Origin: Deltaproteobacteria bacterium UBA6967
GTDB taxonomy: Bacteria > SAR324 > NAC60-12
Direction of reading: 5' to 3'
Length of the DNA stretch: 25,047 bases
Assembly (NCBI GenBank): GCA_002450295.1
Contig: DJYX01000254.1
Location: 1 to 25,047 of the forward strand
Below the pieces are notes generated by a model. It saw only the letters and a list, made by a program, of their open reading frames with translations. It had not been told where the DNA came from and ran no database searches. The translations under genes were made by a program, and so were the position numbers. Below, in pieces: positions 23,515-25,047 of this stretch (positions within the stretch are counted from its first letter, which is position 1; the number at the start of each line of letters is the position of its first letter).

Positions 23515-24870
23515 ATGAGCTCACCAGAGGCCCTTGAGCAATTTACGCTACCCAGTTTTGATGAGGATGTTGAAAGTGAAGAACCAGGCCGTCCTCATCG
23601 TAAACCTGACGTAGCTCCTCCTCCAGTACCAACCGGTGAGGTCCCTGAGCATCTTGCCAAGGGGAAAGAATTTGAAGCCATCCAATACTTCGAGGGTTAT
23701 GACGCCTCTTACCAAGAATCTTCGCATGGTTCTGCTTTTGGTGAGTTGGACACTGGGGAGGAGTCTTATTCAGACGACGAAAAGCAAGAGCTGGCGAGTG
23801 TTTTTGCAACAGATAACTTCATCCGAGAGAACTCGCTACTGACGGACGCAGAAGCCTTTGCCAAGTCAATTCGAGAGGGGGCTCAGCTTTATAAAGAGCA
23901 ACTTTTGCTGAAGACTGAGAAAGCTAATCTGGAGGCAGAGCAGTTCAAGCAAGAAGCACTCACACTAAAGCAAACTATGGAGGACGAACGGCAGGCCGTC
24001 CTCAGAGAAGCTCATCTAGAAGCAGATAAGGTCAAGGAACAAGGATATCAGGAAGGTTTTGATGCGGGCTTGCAGGCTGGAATGGAGAAACGTTTCCAAG
24101 AATCAGAATACCTAGCCAATCAGATGAATGGTGTCATTGAACAGCTTTCCAATCTGCGGCAAGTTGTCCGCTTTCAAGCAGAGCAGGAGTTGGTTCAATT
24201 GGCTGTCCTGATTGCTAAGCAGGTAGTAGTGCAAGAGCTAATGATCAACCCAGAGATGTTGCAGAATATCTTGGTCAAGGCGCTCCGGGAAATTGAATCA
24301 AAGGGGAAGATTCAGGTGTTTCTGCACCCAGAAGACTACGAATTCATGCAAAATACCGGGGTTAACCTTGATCAGTACATGGGGGAGGAGCAGACCCTTG
24401 TGCTCAAGGTCAATCAAGAAGCGGAGCCGGGATCCATCTTTATTGAAACTGATGATGACGTGCTAAACTTCACCTTCCAGCAGCAATTTGAACAAATTGA
24501 GGAGGAACTGAGTCAACGACTGGCAGAACGTCAGGTACAGATGCACTCTGTAGATATGGATGCCTACGATTTTACTGTACCGGAAGAACTGCAAACTGCA
24601 GCAGGCGATCCCACAGTCCAAGGAACTGAACCCGAAGAACAACACGTGTTGGCAGCCCCTGAAGAGCAGGAAAATTCCATGGTTTCTGAGGAAACTCCTG
24701 AATCGATATCAGGAATGAACGTGGAAGAAGAGTTGGTAGATGCTGTTGATACAAATGCTGAAATAGATCCGGCTGAACTCTTTGTGGGACCCTCACAGAC
24801 AGAAACTCCTACAGAATCAGACACAGTGATAGATCCCAACGAGTTGTTCGGAAATTTCGATGAACACTGA
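23515..24870 (+). CDS. fliH: FliH, flagellar export ATPase regulator, unusually long
   Basis: FliH binds the export ATPase FliI and links it to the C-ring. The 451-residue product is much longer than the usual 230-280. The FliH core lies at about residues 120-330: a charged coiled coil (LYKEQLLLKTEKANLEAEQF...), GYQEGFDAGLQAGM, then ELVQLAVLIAKQVVVQEL, the HPEDYEFM element and AEPGSIFIET. The first 110 residues are acidic and low in hydrophobics, where FliN-binding usually resides. The last 115 form an acidic, probably disordered tail carrying DPAELF (418-423) and DPNELFG (440-446). The frame extends to an ATG at 23452, but 23515 gives the plausible start. The stop overlaps the fliI start by 11 bases. 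Confidence 0.88.
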   Translation: MSSPEALEQFTLPSFDEDVESEEPGRPHRKPDVAPPPVPTGEVPEHLAKGKEFEAIQYFEGYDASYQESSHGSAFGELDTGEESYSDDEKQELASVFATDNFIRENSLLTDAEAFAKSIREGAQLYKEQLLLKTEKANLEAEQFKQEALTLKQTMEDERQAVLREAHLEADKVKEQGYQEGFDAGLQAGMEKRFQESEYLANQMNGVIEQLSNLRQVVRFQAEQELVQLAVLIAKQVVVQELMINPEMLQNILVKALREIESKGKIQVFLHPEDYEFMQNTGVNLDQYMGEEQTLVLKVNQEAEPGSIFIETDDDVLNFTFQQQFEQIEEELSQRLAERQVQMHSVDMDAYDFTVPEELQTAAGDPTVQGTEPEEQHVLAAPEEQENSMVSEETPESISGMNVEEELVDAVDTNAEIDPAELFVGPSQTETPTESDTVIDPNELFGNFDEH

Positions 24871-25047
24871 AGCTGCTGAGCAGATACGATACTCCCACCT
24901 TGGTCCCTACCTGAAGACAGTACAGCGCTTCAAGCCTTTACGAGCGGAAGGCCGAGTGACCCAGATGATTGGTCACCTGATTGAGGCGACTAATCCTGGC
25001 TGCTCAAAGGGCAGCATGTGTTTCCTCTACGATCCGCAAACTCGTGT
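24860..25047 (+). CDS. fliI: FliI, flagellar export ATPase (5' part, cut by window end)
   Basis: Only the first 62 codons are present and the frame is open at the edge. The translation includes GRVTQMIGHLIEA, the N-terminal beta-barrel signature of FliI/YscN ATPases in which a GxVxxVxGxxIEA pattern is conserved. The Walker motifs would lie beyond the window. It starts inside fliH with an 11-base overlap, the usual close coupling of fliH and fliI, and this position strongly supports the call. FliI energises unfolding and export of flagellar substrates. Confidence 0.88.
   Translation, partial: MNTEAAEQIRYSHLGPYLKTVQRFKPLRAEGRVTQMIGHLIEATNPGCSKGSMCFLYDPQTR

Noticed and set aside
1..25047. CRISPR array, insertion sequence, prophage, tRNA or rRNA
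   Set aside because: No regularly spaced repeats, no transposase or integrase, and no cloverleaf or rRNA-like sequence seen on either strand.

Overview
The window looks like a chromosomal segment from a motile Gram-negative (diderm) bacterium with roughly balanced base composition. The evidence is an FtsY/RodA/PpiD/HemH/GltX/AhcY/DnaE housekeeping set, Sec signal peptides on presumed periplasmic proteins, and a proteobacterial-style flagellar basal-body operon with two sigma-54-type promoters. The gene complement and flgB-flgC-fliE-fliF order suit a deltaproteobacterium-like or SAR324-like lineage. That placement is an inference from gene style only, not a phylogeny. I see no transposase, integrase, CRISPR array, rRNA or tRNA, so this is core genome rather than a mobile island.

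Layout. 1-341 holds no convincing gene. 342-3361 (+) carries an unrecognised single-membrane-span protein and then the SRP receptor ftsY. 3362-7787 (-) reads, in transcription order, rodA, gltX, then a secreted protein with a C-terminal FGE-sulfatase-like fold. ftsY and the FGE-like gene converge so tightly that their stop codons abut in one TGATCA. 7953-11409 (+) is a periplasmic/heme group: a PpiD-like chaperone, a stand-alone DsbD-alpha-like domain protein overlapping it by one base, and ferrochelatase hemH. 11427-11882 (-) is a small secreted SH3-like protein, 12122-12322 (+) a 66-residue unknown, and 12326-13924 (-) a membrane histidine kinase with no adjacent response regulator. 14169-15470 (+) is ahcY, whose sequence and length resemble the eukaryotic enzyme. 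15682-19500 (+) is dnaE, apparently with an extra segment of about 99 residues.

19501-20058 is a 558-base non-coding gap ending in a sigma-54-like promoter. From 20059 to the window end runs a flagellar operon: flgB, flgC, an unrecognised 95-residue protein, fliE, a second sigma-54-like promoter, fliF, fliH and the start of fliI. The MS ring (FliF), its FliE adaptor, the proximal rod (FlgB, FlgC) and the export ATPase pair (FliH/FliI) are made together. fliG, which usually lies between fliF and fliH, is not there.

No clearly new system stands out. The most promising oddities are the extra small protein between flgC and fliE, the DnaE insertion, the missing fliG with a perfect hairpin in its place, the long acidic FliH tail with a repeated DPxELF motif, and the FGE-like protein without the catalytic cysteine pair.
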